Positions 15,121-23,373 of a stretch of DNA of 60,064 bases are shown in pieces (position 1 is the stretch's first letter; the number at the start of each line of letters is the position of its first letter). Made by a program: the position numbers and the translations under genes. The stretch covers positions 77,719 through 137,782 of the forward strand of contig DKJA01000180.1 in assembly GCA_002454505.1 (NCBI GenBank), written 5' to 3'. The DNA is from Oxalobacteraceae bacterium UBA6704 (GTDB lineage Bacteria > Pseudomonadota > Gammaproteobacteria > Burkholderiales > Burkholderiaceae_D). A model generated the notes under the pieces. It was not told the origin of the DNA. It made no database searches and worked only from the letters and a program-made list of their open reading frames with translations.

Positions 15121-16187
15121 GTTGACCATCGTTGATTTGCCGGTCACCTCGGTCCGCCTGCCTAGCTTGTCGAGTTTGGAAACCAAATCCTCGCCGCGCA
15201 GGTGGGTGTAACGGCGAAGCATCTGCATCGACTTGTGACCGCTAATGGATGCGACCTCTTGATCGCTCAGGCCGCCTTGGACCAAGCGGCTTACGGCTTC
15301 GTGGCGAAGATCATGGAAATGCAGATCGTCAATCCCGACCGCTTCCTTGATACTTGCCCAAGTCTTCGCAAATTGATATGGGCGACGCTGGCCGTCCTTG
15401 TCTGGTTTACCGAAAAAGATCAAATCGCGGTCCTTTGGGCGTAGCGGATTTTCAACGGCTGACTTCAGCGCGGCAGTGGCAGCCGCCGTTAGCGGGACGG
15501 TGCGAGAGGAGTTGTTCTTGGTGCCAGTTAGGCGCGCGACGCGGGATGCTAAGTGTACCTGCGCCTTCCGCAAATTCAGAATCTCCGATTGGCGCATGCC
15601 GGTCTCGATGGCGATACGGACGATCCAGCCCAACATTGGATTGCTGTACTGCTCGACGGCTTCCAGCAATCGCTTCTCTTCGTCTGCATTCAGGCGGCGG
15701 TCGCGGCCTTTGCCTGGGCTGGGTTTGCGGATCGCGGCAACGCAGTTGTGCGCGAGGCCAAGTCCCCATTAATGCATCACGGTCGTGAAGAGGTTGCTCA
15801 GCATTGCCAGCTCGCCCCGCACGGTGTTGTTTGACTTTCCGATTGTGATGCGGTGATCGCGAGAGGGTGCCACGAGGTCGTGAGAGTGCTGCTATCGAGC
15901 ACTTGCCGAGGAAGCCCGTCAAGTGCTCGGCCGTAATCTTCTCGCTGCGCTGCGTGGTCGGCTTCTTGGTCGGCGTGACTTCCTTCAGATACCGCTGCAG
16001 CGCATCCTTGACGGTAAGGCGCTCGGCACCGACCCGCGAGATGTACACCCCGCGAACCATCTCATCTTCGGTGCTGCGCGCCCAATCCGTGACATCACGT
16101 TTGGTGCGGAAAGTCTTGGAAGTGATGGGCCATCCCTGCTTGCGGATAATGGCACGTGCCTACGTCGGTCTTAACGAGTGTTGCCAT
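15118..16187 (-). pseudogene. Tyrosine site-specific integrase beside tRNA-Thr, multiply broken
   Basis: Phage-type integrase lying just 3' of the tRNA gene and reading away from it, the standard position for the enzyme that formed the island. The N-terminus MATLVKTDVG shifts frame near 16155 into IIRKQGWPITSKTFRTKRDV and DALQRYLKEVTPTKKPTTQR. A second shift lies near 15880, and a TAA interrupts TVMH*WGLGLAHNC near 15770. The catalytic core is then intact: ETGMRQSEILNLRKAQ (first Arg), HDLRHEAVSRL, GHKSMQMLRRYTH with the Tyr. About 350 residues if repaired. No functional protein is expected. Confidence 0.88.
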
Positions 16188-16238
16188 TGAGCCTCTGTGA
16201 TCGGTAGATGTACCTAAAGTGTACCTCTTGAAGATTCA

Positions 16239-16278
16239 CAAAGACAAATGCCCCAGACGATTTAAGTCTAAGGCATTG
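16239..16278. terminator. Hairpin downstream of the restored tRNA-Thr
   Basis: Arms AATGCC/GGCATT extended by AGAC/GTCT around a short loop, followed by T-rich DNA on the minus strand. It lies inside the island just beyond the tRNA 3' end and probably replaces the native terminator now stranded at the far end of the island. Confidence 0.5.
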
Positions 16279-16294
16279 TTTTCAAAGCTAATTT

Positions 16295-16371
<77 letters not shown>

Positions 16372-16400
16372 GATGTGATCTTGACGAGCAGGATTATACG

Positions 16401-16910
16401 CTATTTGATACGCGTCAGGGTGGGCCGGCCGCCCTTCTTCGGGGCATCGCCGCCGTCGTCCGGGCCGTCGTCTTCGTCGCTGCGCGCGGCGGGCGCCGGG
16501 GCGGCGGACAGGGGAACGGACGCCAGCGCAGGGGCTGGTGCCTCGACCGCGGCGGGTGCAGGCGAAGGCGCTGGCGCAGGTGCCGGCGCGGAAGCGCCCA
16601 GCATCGGCTCGAACGCCATGCCCTGGCCGTTTTCGTTGGCGTAGATCGCCATCACGTTATTCACGGGCACGAAGATCTCCCGCGACACGCCGCCGAAGCG
16701 CGCGTTGAAGCGGATACTGTCGTTGTCCATCTTCAGGCCGGAGGTGGCGCCGAAGCTGATGTTGAGGACGATCTCGCCCTTCTTCACGTATTCCATCGGA
16801 ACGGTGGTCGAGCCGTCGACCTTGACCGCCAGATAGGGCGTGTAGCCGCTGTCGGTGCACCATTCGTAAATGGCGCGCAGCATGTAGGGCTTGGTGGAAA
16901 TTTCGGACAT
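16401..16910 (-). CDS. sspB: ClpXP protease specificity-enhancing factor SspB
   Basis: Adaptor that delivers ssrA-tagged stalled-ribosome products to ClpXP in the cytoplasm. The folded N-terminal domain has KPYMLRAIYEWCTDSGYTPY, LNISFGATSGLKMDND and SIRFNARFGGVSREIFVPVN, as in known SspB. It is followed by a long Ala/Pro linker and a short basic tail (KKGGRPTLTRIK) that corresponds to the ClpX-binding end. At 169 residues it is normal for betaproteobacteria. The ATG giving MSEISTKP was preferred to an upstream TTG. sspA lies immediately upstream on the same strand, the usual arrangement. Confidence 0.95.
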   Translation of the reverse strand: MSEISTKPYMLRAIYEWCTDSGYTPYLAVKVDGSTTVPMEYVKKGEIVLNISFGATSGLKMDNDSIRFNARFGGVSREIFVPVNNVMAIYANENGQGMAFEPMLGASAPAPAPAPSPAPAAVEAPAPALASVPLSAAPAPAARSDEDDGPDDGGDAPKKGGRPTLTRIK

Positions 16911-16994
16911 AGTCAAACCGTGTCAAACGAAGCGCGCCGCCGCGCATGGAGCGGGCGGCGCGCCCCGGAACTTCAGGAGCTTACGCGCAAATAA

Positions 16995-17606
16995 TCAGCG
17001 ACGCATCACTTTTTCGGACGGCGTCAGCGCTTCGATATAGGCCGGGCGCGAGAAGATGCGTTCGGCGTATTTCATCAGCGGTGCGGCCGTTTTCGACAGT
17101 TCGATGCCGTAGTGGTCGAGGCGCCACAGCAGCGGCGCGACGGCCACGTCCAGCATCGAGAACTCGTCACCCAGCATGTACTTGTTCTTCAGGAACAGCG
17201 GTGCCAGCGTCGTCAGGCGGTCGCGGATTTCGGCGCGGGCCTTGTCGTGGCTCTTGTCGTTCGTCTTGTTGCGCTCGCTTTCCAGCGTGTGCACGTGGAC
17301 GAACAGCTCTTTCTCGAAGTTGAACAGCATCAGGCGGGCACGGGCGCGCATCAGCGGGTCGGCCGGCATCAGCTGCGGGTGCGGGAAGCGTTCGTCGATG
17401 TATTCGTTGATGATGTTCGATTCGTACAGGATCAACTCGCGTTCGACGAGGATCGGCACCTGGCCGTACGGATTCATCGTCGAGATGTCTTCCGGCTTGT
17501 TGAACAGGTCGACGTCGCGCACCTCGAAATCCATGCCCTTTTCGAACAGGACCAGGCGGCAGCGCTGGGAAAATGGGCAAGTGGTGCCCGAATAGAGAAC
17601 CATCAT
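16995..17606 (-). CDS. sspA: Stringent starvation protein A (GST-fold RNA polymerase-associated)
   Basis: A 203-residue glutathione-S-transferase-fold protein. The N-terminal thioredoxin-like part has MVLYSGTTCPFSQRCRLVLF and NPYGQVPILVERELILYESN. The C-terminal helical part has NEYIDERFPHPQLMPADPLM and the PLLWRLDHYGIEL stretch. In E. coli SspA binds RNA polymerase and affects stress and acid-resistance genes. AAGGAA precedes two adjacent ATGs, so the start could be one codon later. It sits between the cytochrome bc1 operon and sspB, an order conserved in many beta- and gammaproteobacteria. Confidence 0.95.
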   Translation of the reverse strand: MMVLYSGTTCPFSQRCRLVLFEKGMDFEVRDVDLFNKPEDISTMNPYGQVPILVERELILYESNIINEYIDERFPHPQLMPADPLMRARARLMLFNFEKELFVHVHTLESERNKTNDKSHDKARAEIRDRLTTLAPLFLKNKYMLGDEFSMLDVAVAPLLWRLDHYGIELSKTAAPLMKYAERIFSRPAYIEALTPSEKVMRR

Positions 17607-17736
17607 TTTGGTAGTTCCTTAGAAACAAAGGGGGCGAGACCGCAAGCGGTTCACCCCAGTTGGGCTGCCCATGACTGCCGGGCAGCGCAAAAATCCGTGC
17701 CGGCCGGCCCCCATCGGAGCCGGCCGGCACACGCTG

Positions 17737-18501
17737 TTATTTGACTTCTTTCCAGTACGACGCGTTCAGGCGCCATGCCAGGAGGGCGAAGCCGGTCAGG
17801 AACAGCAGCACCCAGACGCCGAGACGCTTGCGCGTCTGCTGGGCGGGTTCCGCCATCCATTCCATGTAGCCGACCAGATCCGCCACCGCGGTGTCGAAGT
17901 CCAGCTTGCTCATGGTGCCAGGAGTCACCTGCTCGAAGCCGGCAAACTTGTGCACCGTCTTGCTGGCATCGTGCGGATCCTTCTCTTCTACCATTTTCGC
18001 ACGCTGTACCCCTTGCAGCTCCCACAGTACGTGTGGCATCGCCACGTTCGGCACCACCATGTTGTTGAAACCGGTCGGCCGCGTCTCGTCCTTGTAGAAG
18101 GTGCGCAGGTAAGTATACAGGTAGTCGGCACCGCTGCCTGCCGGTCCCGCCTTGGCACGGGCGATCACCGACAGATCGGGCGGCACCACGCCGAACCAGG
18201 CCTTGGCATCCTTGGCCGGCATGGCCGTCGTCATCATTTCGCCCACTTTCTCGCCCGTGAACAGCAGATTGTTCTTGATCTGCTCTTCCGTCAGGCCGAG
18301 ATCGCGCAGGCGGTTATAACGCATCGAAGACGCATTATGACAGTTCAGGCAGTAATTGACGAACAACTTGGCGCCATTTTGCAAAGCCGCCATGTTGTGG
18401 AGCCGGTCCGGCGCCCGGTCCAGCGGGTGGCCGCCCTCGTTGGCCAGGGCCAGTGCGGGCACCAGCGCCAGCAGGGCGAGAAGTTTTTTCGAGAAATTCA
18501 T
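17737..18501 (-). CDS. petC: Ubiquinol-cytochrome c reductase, cytochrome c1 subunit
   Basis: Periplasm-facing, membrane-anchored cytochrome c1 that takes electrons from the Rieske centre and passes them to soluble cytochrome c. It has a signal peptide (FSKKLLALLALVPALALA), the haem attachment site CLNCH, the distal methionine region NMVVPNVAMPHVLWE and a C-terminal membrane anchor (LGVWVLLFLTGFALLAWRLN). I placed the start at the ATG preceded by AAAGGAT, which yields the signal peptide; the longer open frame upstream is antisense-like noise. About 254 residues, normal length. Third gene of petABC. Confidence 0.95.
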   Translation of the reverse strand: MNFSKKLLALLALVPALALANEGGHPLDRAPDRLHNMAALQNGAKLFVNYCLNCHNASSMRYNRLRDLGLTEEQIKNNLLFTGEKVGEMMTTAMPAKDAKAWFGVVPPDLSVIARAKAGPAGSGADYLYTYLRTFYKDETRPTGFNNMVVPNVAMPHVLWELQGVQRAKMVEEKDPHDASKTVHKFAGFEQVTPGTMSKLDFDTAVADLVGYMEWMAEPAQQTRKRLGVWVLLFLTGFALLAWRLNASYWKEVK

Positions 18502-18527
18502 CTTGTATCCTTTGCTATTCGATCGGC

Positions 18528-19940
18528 TCAATGCGCGTGGAAGACAACACGGTCGGGGACCTTCTTGAAGGCGCCCGCCGCACTCCACCACGGCATCAGC
18601 AGGAAGAACGCGAAGTAGTACAAGGTCAGCACCTGCGACACGATCGTGCCCACCACCGACGGCGGCTGCGTGCCCAGGTAGCCCAGCACGACGAACGCCA
18701 CGCCCAGCATGGCGTACAGGTACTTGTGCCAGCTCGGACGGTAGCGGATCGATTTCACCGGCGAATAATCCAGCCATGGCAGGAACGCCAGGATGACGAC
18801 CGAGCCGCCGAAGAACACGACGCCCCAGAATTTCGCATCCAGCACCTGCGGCAGCATGCCGACGATCGCCACGATGGCGATGACGGCGATGATCGCCTTG
18901 GTGCGGAACTGCAGCTTCGACTTCAGCCACAGGAAGCTCACGTAGGCGGCCACGGCCACCATCAGCACCCACATGAAGTCGGCCGTCGTGGCGCGCAGCA
19001 CCGAGTAGAACGGCGTGAAGTACCAGGTCGGCGCGATGTGCAGCGGCGTTTTCAGCGAATCGCCCGGCAGGAAGTTGTTATATTCGAGGAAATAACCGCC
19101 CATTTCCGGCGCAAAGAACACCACGGCCGAGAAAATCAGCAGGAAGATCGACACGCCGAAAATATCGTGCACCGTGTAATACGGGTGCGATGGAATCGAA
19201 TCGACGGGATGGCCGTCCGGACCCAGGTTTTCTTTCACCTCGATGCCGTCCGGATTCGACGAGCCCACTTCGTGCAGCGCGATCAGGTGGGCGGCAACCA
19301 GGCCCAGCAGCACCAGCGGAATGGCGATCACGTGGAACGCGAAGAAGCGGTTCAGCGTGGCGTCGGACACCACGTAGTCGCCGCGGATCCACAGCGACAG
19401 GTCCGGGCCGATCAGCGGAATGGCGCCGAACAGGTTGACGATCACCTGCGCGCCCCAGTACGACATCTGACCCCACGGCAGCAGGTAGCCGAAGAACGCC
19501 TCGGCCATCAGGCACAGGAAGATCGCAAAACCGAACAGCCACACCAGCTCGCGCGGCTTGCGGTACGAGCCGTAAAGCAGGCCCCGCGTCATGTGCAGGT
19601 AGACGATGATGAAGAACGACGAAGCGCCGGTCGAGTGCATGTAGCGCACCAGCCAGCCCCACGGCACTTCGCGCATGATGTATTCGACGGACGCGAACGC
19701 CAGGTTCGCGTCAGGCTTGTAGTGCATCGTCAGGAAGATGCCGGTGACGATCTGCAGCACCAGCACGAACGCGGCCAGCGAGCCGAAGATGTACCAGAAG
19801 TTGAAGTTTTTCGGGGCGTAGTATTTGCCCCACTGGTCTTCCCACAGCTTGGTCAGCGGGAAGCGGTCGTCGATCCAGCCGACGGCCTTCTGTGCGACCG
19901 GCGCATCGGCCGGAAATTTGGTTTCCTTGAATGCAGCCAT
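18528..19940 (-). CDS. petB: Ubiquinol-cytochrome c reductase, cytochrome b subunit
   Basis: Polytopic core subunit that oxidises ubiquinol at the Qo site and reduces quinone at Qi. Haem-ligand histidines sit in the expected helices (LVRYMHSTGASSFFIIVYLH and NRFFAFHVIAIPLVLLGLVA with LIALHEVGSSNP). The glycine-rich and PWGQMSYWGAQV segments are present. The Qo-loop motif, PEWY in mitochondria, reads PTWYFTPFYS here. The length of 470 residues includes the C-terminal extension common in proteobacteria. It starts 2 nt after the Rieske stop, so the two are coupled. Confidence 0.95.
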   Translation of the reverse strand: MAAFKETKFPADAPVAQKAVGWIDDRFPLTKLWEDQWGKYYAPKNFNFWYIFGSLAAFVLVLQIVTGIFLTMHYKPDANLAFASVEYIMREVPWGWLVRYMHSTGASSFFIIVYLHMTRGLLYGSYRKPRELVWLFGFAIFLCLMAEAFFGYLLPWGQMSYWGAQVIVNLFGAIPLIGPDLSLWIRGDYVVSDATLNRFFAFHVIAIPLVLLGLVAAHLIALHEVGSSNPDGIEVKENLGPDGHPVDSIPSHPYYTVHDIFGVSIFLLIFSAVVFFAPEMGGYFLEYNNFLPGDSLKTPLHIAPTWYFTPFYSVLRATTADFMWVLMVAVAAYVSFLWLKSKLQFRTKAIIAVIAIVAIVGMLPQVLDAKFWGVVFFGGSVVILAFLPWLDYSPVKSIRYRPSWHKYLYAMLGVAFVVLGYLGTQPPSVVGTIVSQVLTLYYFAFFLLMPWWSAAGAFKKVPDRVVFHAH

Positions 19941-19941
19941 G

Positions 19942-20550
19942 TTATGCCTCGCCTTTTTCGTCTTTACCGATCACGATCTTGTTATCGCCCAGGTACATGT
20001 GACGGGGTACGACCAGGTTGTCCGGCGCCGGCTTGTTCTTGAAGACGCGGCCGGCCATGTCGAAGGTCGACCCGTGGCAGGGGCACAGGAAGCCGCCTTC
20101 CCAGTTGTCCGGCAGCGAAGGCTGCGGGCCGGGCGTGAACTTGGTGGAAGGGGAACAGCCGAGGTGGGTGCAGATGCCGACCGCCACGAGGATCTCGGGC
20201 TTGATCGAGCGGTGTTCGTTGATGCAGTACTCGGGCGTGAATTCGTCGGGATTGCGGGCCGAATCCGGATCGGCCACTTCGGCATCGGTCTTCTTCAGCG
20301 ACGCCACCATTTCCGGCGTGCGCTTGAGGATCCAGACCGGCTTGCCGCGCCATTCGACGGTGCGCATTTCGCCCGGTTGCAAGGTGGTGATGTCGACTTC
20401 GACGGGTGCGCCGGCTGCCTTGGCGCGTTCGGAAGGTTGAAACGTACTGACCAATGTGCCTGCGGTGCCTAGTCCTACCACGCCGCCGGCGGCGGCGGTT
20501 GCGACTAACAGACCTCGCCGGCTGGGATCGACCTGCTTCTCAATGCTCAT
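19942..20550 (-). CDS. petA: Ubiquinol-cytochrome c reductase, Rieske iron-sulfur subunit
   Basis: Carries the 2Fe-2S cluster that takes the first electron from ubiquinol. The N-terminus has a twin-arginine signal (SRRGLLVATAAAGGVVGLG) that stays as a membrane anchor, so the folded protein is exported by Tat. Cluster ligands lie in CTHLGCSP and CPCHGSTFD, two Cys and two His plus the disulphide cysteines. At 202 residues it is the normal length. First gene of the petABC operon; the promoter must lie in the 258-bp gap shared with mscL. Confidence 0.96.
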   Translation of the reverse strand: MSIEKQVDPSRRGLLVATAAAGGVVGLGTAGTLVSTFQPSERAKAAGAPVEVDITTLQPGEMRTVEWRGKPVWILKRTPEMVASLKKTDAEVADPDSARNPDEFTPEYCINEHRSIKPEILVAVGICTHLGCSPSTKFTPGPQPSLPDNWEGGFLCPCHGSTFDMAGRVFKNKPAPDNLVVPRHMYLGDNKIVIGKDEKGEA

Positions 20551-20808
20551 ACAAACCCCAATCTTTATAAAATTCGAATCTTTGATAAGCGCAACAGACC
20601 ATCTTGCAACATTAAATTATAGGGGAATGCCATAACTTATTAAAGCGTAATGTTGCATAAGTAAAATTGCGCCCATGTTGCATCGCACCGTAATCCTTTC
20701 AGTGACTATCAGCAATAGACCAACCGGCTTATTGACGGTGATCCACTTTGGCGCATGATTGAAAAAACAGTATCATCCTTCGACATTCACTTACGCAGGA
20801 GCTTGGCT

Positions 20809-21243
20809 ATGGCAATGTTGCAGGAATTCAAACAATTCGCGATGAAGGGCAATGTGATCGACCTGGCGGTCGGCGTGATCATCGGCGCCGCGTTCAGCAA
20901 GATCGTCGACTCGGTCGTGAAGGACATCATCATGCCGCCGGTGGGCATGCTGGTCGGCGGGCTGGACTTCGCCAACTACTACATTCCGCTGAATCACCAG
21001 GACCCGTCCCTGCCGCTGGCCGAAGCGCAGAAGCTGGGCGCCGTCCTCGCCTACGGGAACTTCCTCACCATCCTGTTAAACTTCCTGATCCTGGCGTTCG
21101 TGATCTTCCAGATGGTGCAGCTGGTCCACCGGGCCCGCCGCAAGATGGAAGAACCGGCAGCGCCGGCCGCACCGGCGGAACCGGCGCCGCCGGCGGAAGA
21201 CATCGTGCTGCTGCGCGAGATCCGCGACGCGCTGAAAAAATAA
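20809..21243 (+). CDS. mscL: Large-conductance mechanosensitive channel
   Basis: Inner-membrane pressure-release channel that opens on hypo-osmotic shock. The first transmembrane helix is typical (KGNVIDLAVGVIIGAAFSKI, VDSVVKDIIMPPVGMLVGG). The second is TILLNFLILAFVIFQMVQL, and the C-terminal bundle helix is EDIVLLREIRDALKK after an Ala/Pro linker. The ATG at 20809 has AGGAG seven bases upstream and gives 144 residues, the normal size; an upstream in-frame ATG is rejected. Confidence 0.96.
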   Translation: MAMLQEFKQFAMKGNVIDLAVGVIIGAAFSKIVDSVVKDIIMPPVGMLVGGLDFANYYIPLNHQDPSLPLAEAQKLGAVLAYGNFLTILLNFLILAFVIFQMVQLVHRARRKMEEPAAPAAPAEPAPPAEDIVLLREIRDALKK

Positions 21244-21274
21244 CGGGGGAAATCCCCCACTCATGCAGGAAACC

Positions 21275-22450
21275 ATGCGAAGACTCTGGTTATTGTTTGC
21301 ACAGGCGGTGACCGTTGTCCTCGCGTTGTACTTTGTCTATTCCGCGATGCGGCCCGAGTGGCCGCCCGCGCGTCCCGCCACCGTGCAGCAGCTGGGCACG
21401 GCGGCGCAGCCGGCCACCGCGATGATCGCGGCGCCGGCCCCCACCGCCAACTCGTTCCGCACCGCGGCGGACCGGGCGATGCCGGCCGTCGTCAACATCC
21501 TCACGTCGAAAGCGCTGCCCCGCCAGCACCCGCTGCTGCGCGATCCGTACTTCAAGCGCTTCTTCGGCGAACGGGGCGAACGGAACGGCGAAAGCGACGA
21601 CGAGGAGGACGACGACCAGAACAGCCTGGGCTCGGGCGTCATCGTCAGCCCGGACGGCTACATCCTGACCAATTTCCACGTGGTGGAAGCAGCCGACGAG
21701 ATCGACGTGGTGCTGGCCGACGGCCGCAAGGCGTCCGCCAAACTGGTGGGCACCGACCCGGACACCGACCTGGCCGTCATCAAGATCAGCCTGGACAACC
21801 TGCCGGCCATCGTGCTGGGCCGCATCGACCAGGTCAAGGTGGGCGACGTGGTGCTGGCGATCGGTAACCCGTTCGGCGTGGGCCAGACGGTCACGATGGG
21901 CATCATCTCCGCGCTGGGCCGCAACAACCTGCACATCAACCATTTCGAGAACTTCATCCAGACGGATGCGGCGATCAACTTCGGCAACTCCGGCGGCGCG
22001 CTGATCGACACGAACGGCAACCTGATCGGCATCAACTCGGCGATTTACTCGCAGACGGGCGGCTCCGTCGGCATCGGCTTCGCGATCCCCGTCAGCACGG
22101 CAAAGACGGTGATGGAATCGATCATCCGCAACGGCCACGTGGTGCGCGGCTGGATCGGCGTGGAGTCGCAGGAAATCACGCCGGAACTGGCGCAGAGCTT
22201 CGGCCTGCAGCGCGACAGCGGCGCCATCATCGCCGGCGTGGTGCGCAACGGCCCGGCCGACAAGGCCGGCATGAAGCCGGGCGACATCCTGCTGCAGGTC
22301 GACGGCAAGCCGGTCAAGGACACGAACGAGATGTTGAACCTGATCGCCCAGCTGGAACCGGGCGGCAAGGCAACCATGCGCGTGCTGCGCAAGAACCGCG
22401 AGTCGGATCTGGCGGTCACGGTGGGCAAGCGGCCAGTGACGAAAAAATAA
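21275..22450 (+). CDS. DegS/AlgW-like S1C serine endopeptidase with one PDZ domain
   Basis: Membrane-anchored periplasmic HtrA-type protease. The N-terminal hydrophobic segment (RRLWLLFAQAVTVVLALYFV) is an uncleaved anchor. The catalytic triad is His135 (LTNFHVVEA), Asp165 (DPDTDLAVIKI) and Ser239 (NFGNSGGAL), counting from the chosen ATG. A single PDZ domain follows, from about residue 280 to the end (GPADKAGMKPGDILLQVDGK). One PDZ and an anchor match DegS/AlgW, which start sigma-E release, rather than DegP. An acidic insert (ESDDEEDDDQN) before the protease core is notable. The ATG at 21275 has AGGAA upstream; an ATG 12 nt earlier is possible. Confidence 0.92.
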   Translation: MRRLWLLFAQAVTVVLALYFVYSAMRPEWPPARPATVQQLGTAAQPATAMIAAPAPTANSFRTAADRAMPAVVNILTSKALPRQHPLLRDPYFKRFFGERGERNGESDDEEDDDQNSLGSGVIVSPDGYILTNFHVVEAADEIDVVLADGRKASAKLVGTDPDTDLAVIKISLDNLPAIVLGRIDQVKVGDVVLAIGNPFGVGQTVTMGIISALGRNNLHINHFENFIQTDAAINFGNSGGALIDTNGNLIGINSAIYSQTGGSVGIGFAIPVSTAKTVMESIIRNGHVVRGWIGVESQEITPELAQSFGLQRDSGAIIAGVVRNGPADKAGMKPGDILLQVDGKPVKDTNEMLNLIAQLEPGGKATMRVLRKNRESDLAVTVGKRPVTKK

Positions 22451-22494
22451 GCGAAAAAATAATCAAGAAAATGAGCACGAAAAAGATTGCTGAA

Positions 22495-22517
22495 AAAATG
22501 GGGACAGACCCCATTTT
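22495..22517. repeat. REP-like palindrome, GGGGACAGACCCC type
   Basis: AAAATGGGG and CCCCATTTT arms around ACAGA, in the gap between the protease gene and the DUF2461 gene. It belongs to the same visual class as the repeats at 23238-23373 and 53782-53904. Confidence 0.6.
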
Positions 22518-22550
22518 CCAGGCAATATTTCTGAACAGCGAGAACCATCG

Positions 22551-23237
22551 ATGCATTTGAAAGATTTGAACGGCTACCTGCAGGAGCTGGCCGAGAATAA
22601 CAACCGTCCCTGGTTCGTCATGAACAAGCCCCGCTACGACATCCTGCGCGAGGAATTCGTCACGCTGGTCACCAACGTGATCCAGGAGCTGGGCAAGATC
22701 GATCCGGCCGTCAAGTTCTGCAATCCGAAGAAGGCGATCTTCCGCATCAACCGCGACGTGCGCTTTGCCCACGACAAGCGGCCGTACAAGACGACGTTTT
22801 CGGCGGCGATCGCGCCGAACGACATGCGCCGCCCCAGCCAGTCCGGCGGCCCGACGTTCTACTTCCAGCTGAACGGCGACGGCCAGCTGCAGTTCGGCGC
22901 CGGCGAGTACATGCCGCCCGCGCCGCGGCTGCGCGCGCTGCGCAAGCACATGGTCGAGGATGCGGCCGGCTTCCGCAAGGCGCTGAACAACAAGGCGCTG
23001 AAGGCCCGCTACGGCACCATCCAGGACGAAGGCAAGCTGCAGCGCCCGCCGAAAGGTTTCGACGCGGATCACGAGCACATCGAGTTCATCAAGCTGAAAA
23101 GCTTCTTCGTGTGGACCGACGTGGACCTGGACCTGAAGGATCCGGATGCCGTGCTGCCGCTGATCGTGGCGGGGTTCAAGGATGCGTTGCCGCTGGTGCA
23201 GTGGATGCGGGCGGCCAAGGTGGAAGAAGAGGAGTAA
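22551..23237 (+). CDS. DUF2461 / TIGR02453 family protein
   Basis: A 228-residue cytoplasmic protein of an uncharacterised conserved family. Recognised by NNRPWFVMNKPRYDILREEF, the KAIFRINRDVRFAHDKRPYK block, TFYFQLNGDGQLQFGAGEYM and ADHEHIEFIKLKSFFVW. No catalytic role is known to me. Length is normal for the family. It stands alone on its strand, with REP-like repeats on both sides. Confidence 0.9.
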   Translation: MHLKDLNGYLQELAENNNRPWFVMNKPRYDILREEFVTLVTNVIQELGKIDPAVKFCNPKKAIFRINRDVRFAHDKRPYKTTFSAAIAPNDMRRPSQSGGPTFYFQLNGDGQLQFGAGEYMPPAPRLRALRKHMVEDAAGFRKALNNKALKARYGTIQDEGKLQRPPKGFDADHEHIEFIKLKSFFVWTDVDLDLKDPDAVLPLIVAGFKDALPLVQWMRAAKVEEEE

Positions 23238-23373
23238 GGGGACTGTCCCCGGCTTCATGGGGCCTGTCCCCGGGGTTGCTCTTCGAAGAGACTGTCCGCG
23301 GGGTCGCTCTTTGCCAGCATAAAGCTCAAGTCAAAATCAACCCCGGGGACAGGCCCCTGCGGGGACAGTCCCC
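23238..23373. repeat. REP-like inverted-repeat doublet
   Basis: Begins right after the stop codon of the DUF2461 gene with GGGGACTGTCCCC and ends with GGGGACAGTCCCC. In between lie GGGGCCTGTCCCCGGGGTTG and its near complement CAACCCCGGGGACAGGCCCC, so the whole 136 bp can fold back on itself. It sits between convergent genes and could terminate both. The same architecture recurs at 53782-53904. Confidence 0.8.

Noticed and set aside
21244..21260. GGGGGA/TCCCCC as terminator after mscL
   Set aside because: The loop would be only two bases and there is no T-run; it is more likely part of the next gene's ribosome binding region.
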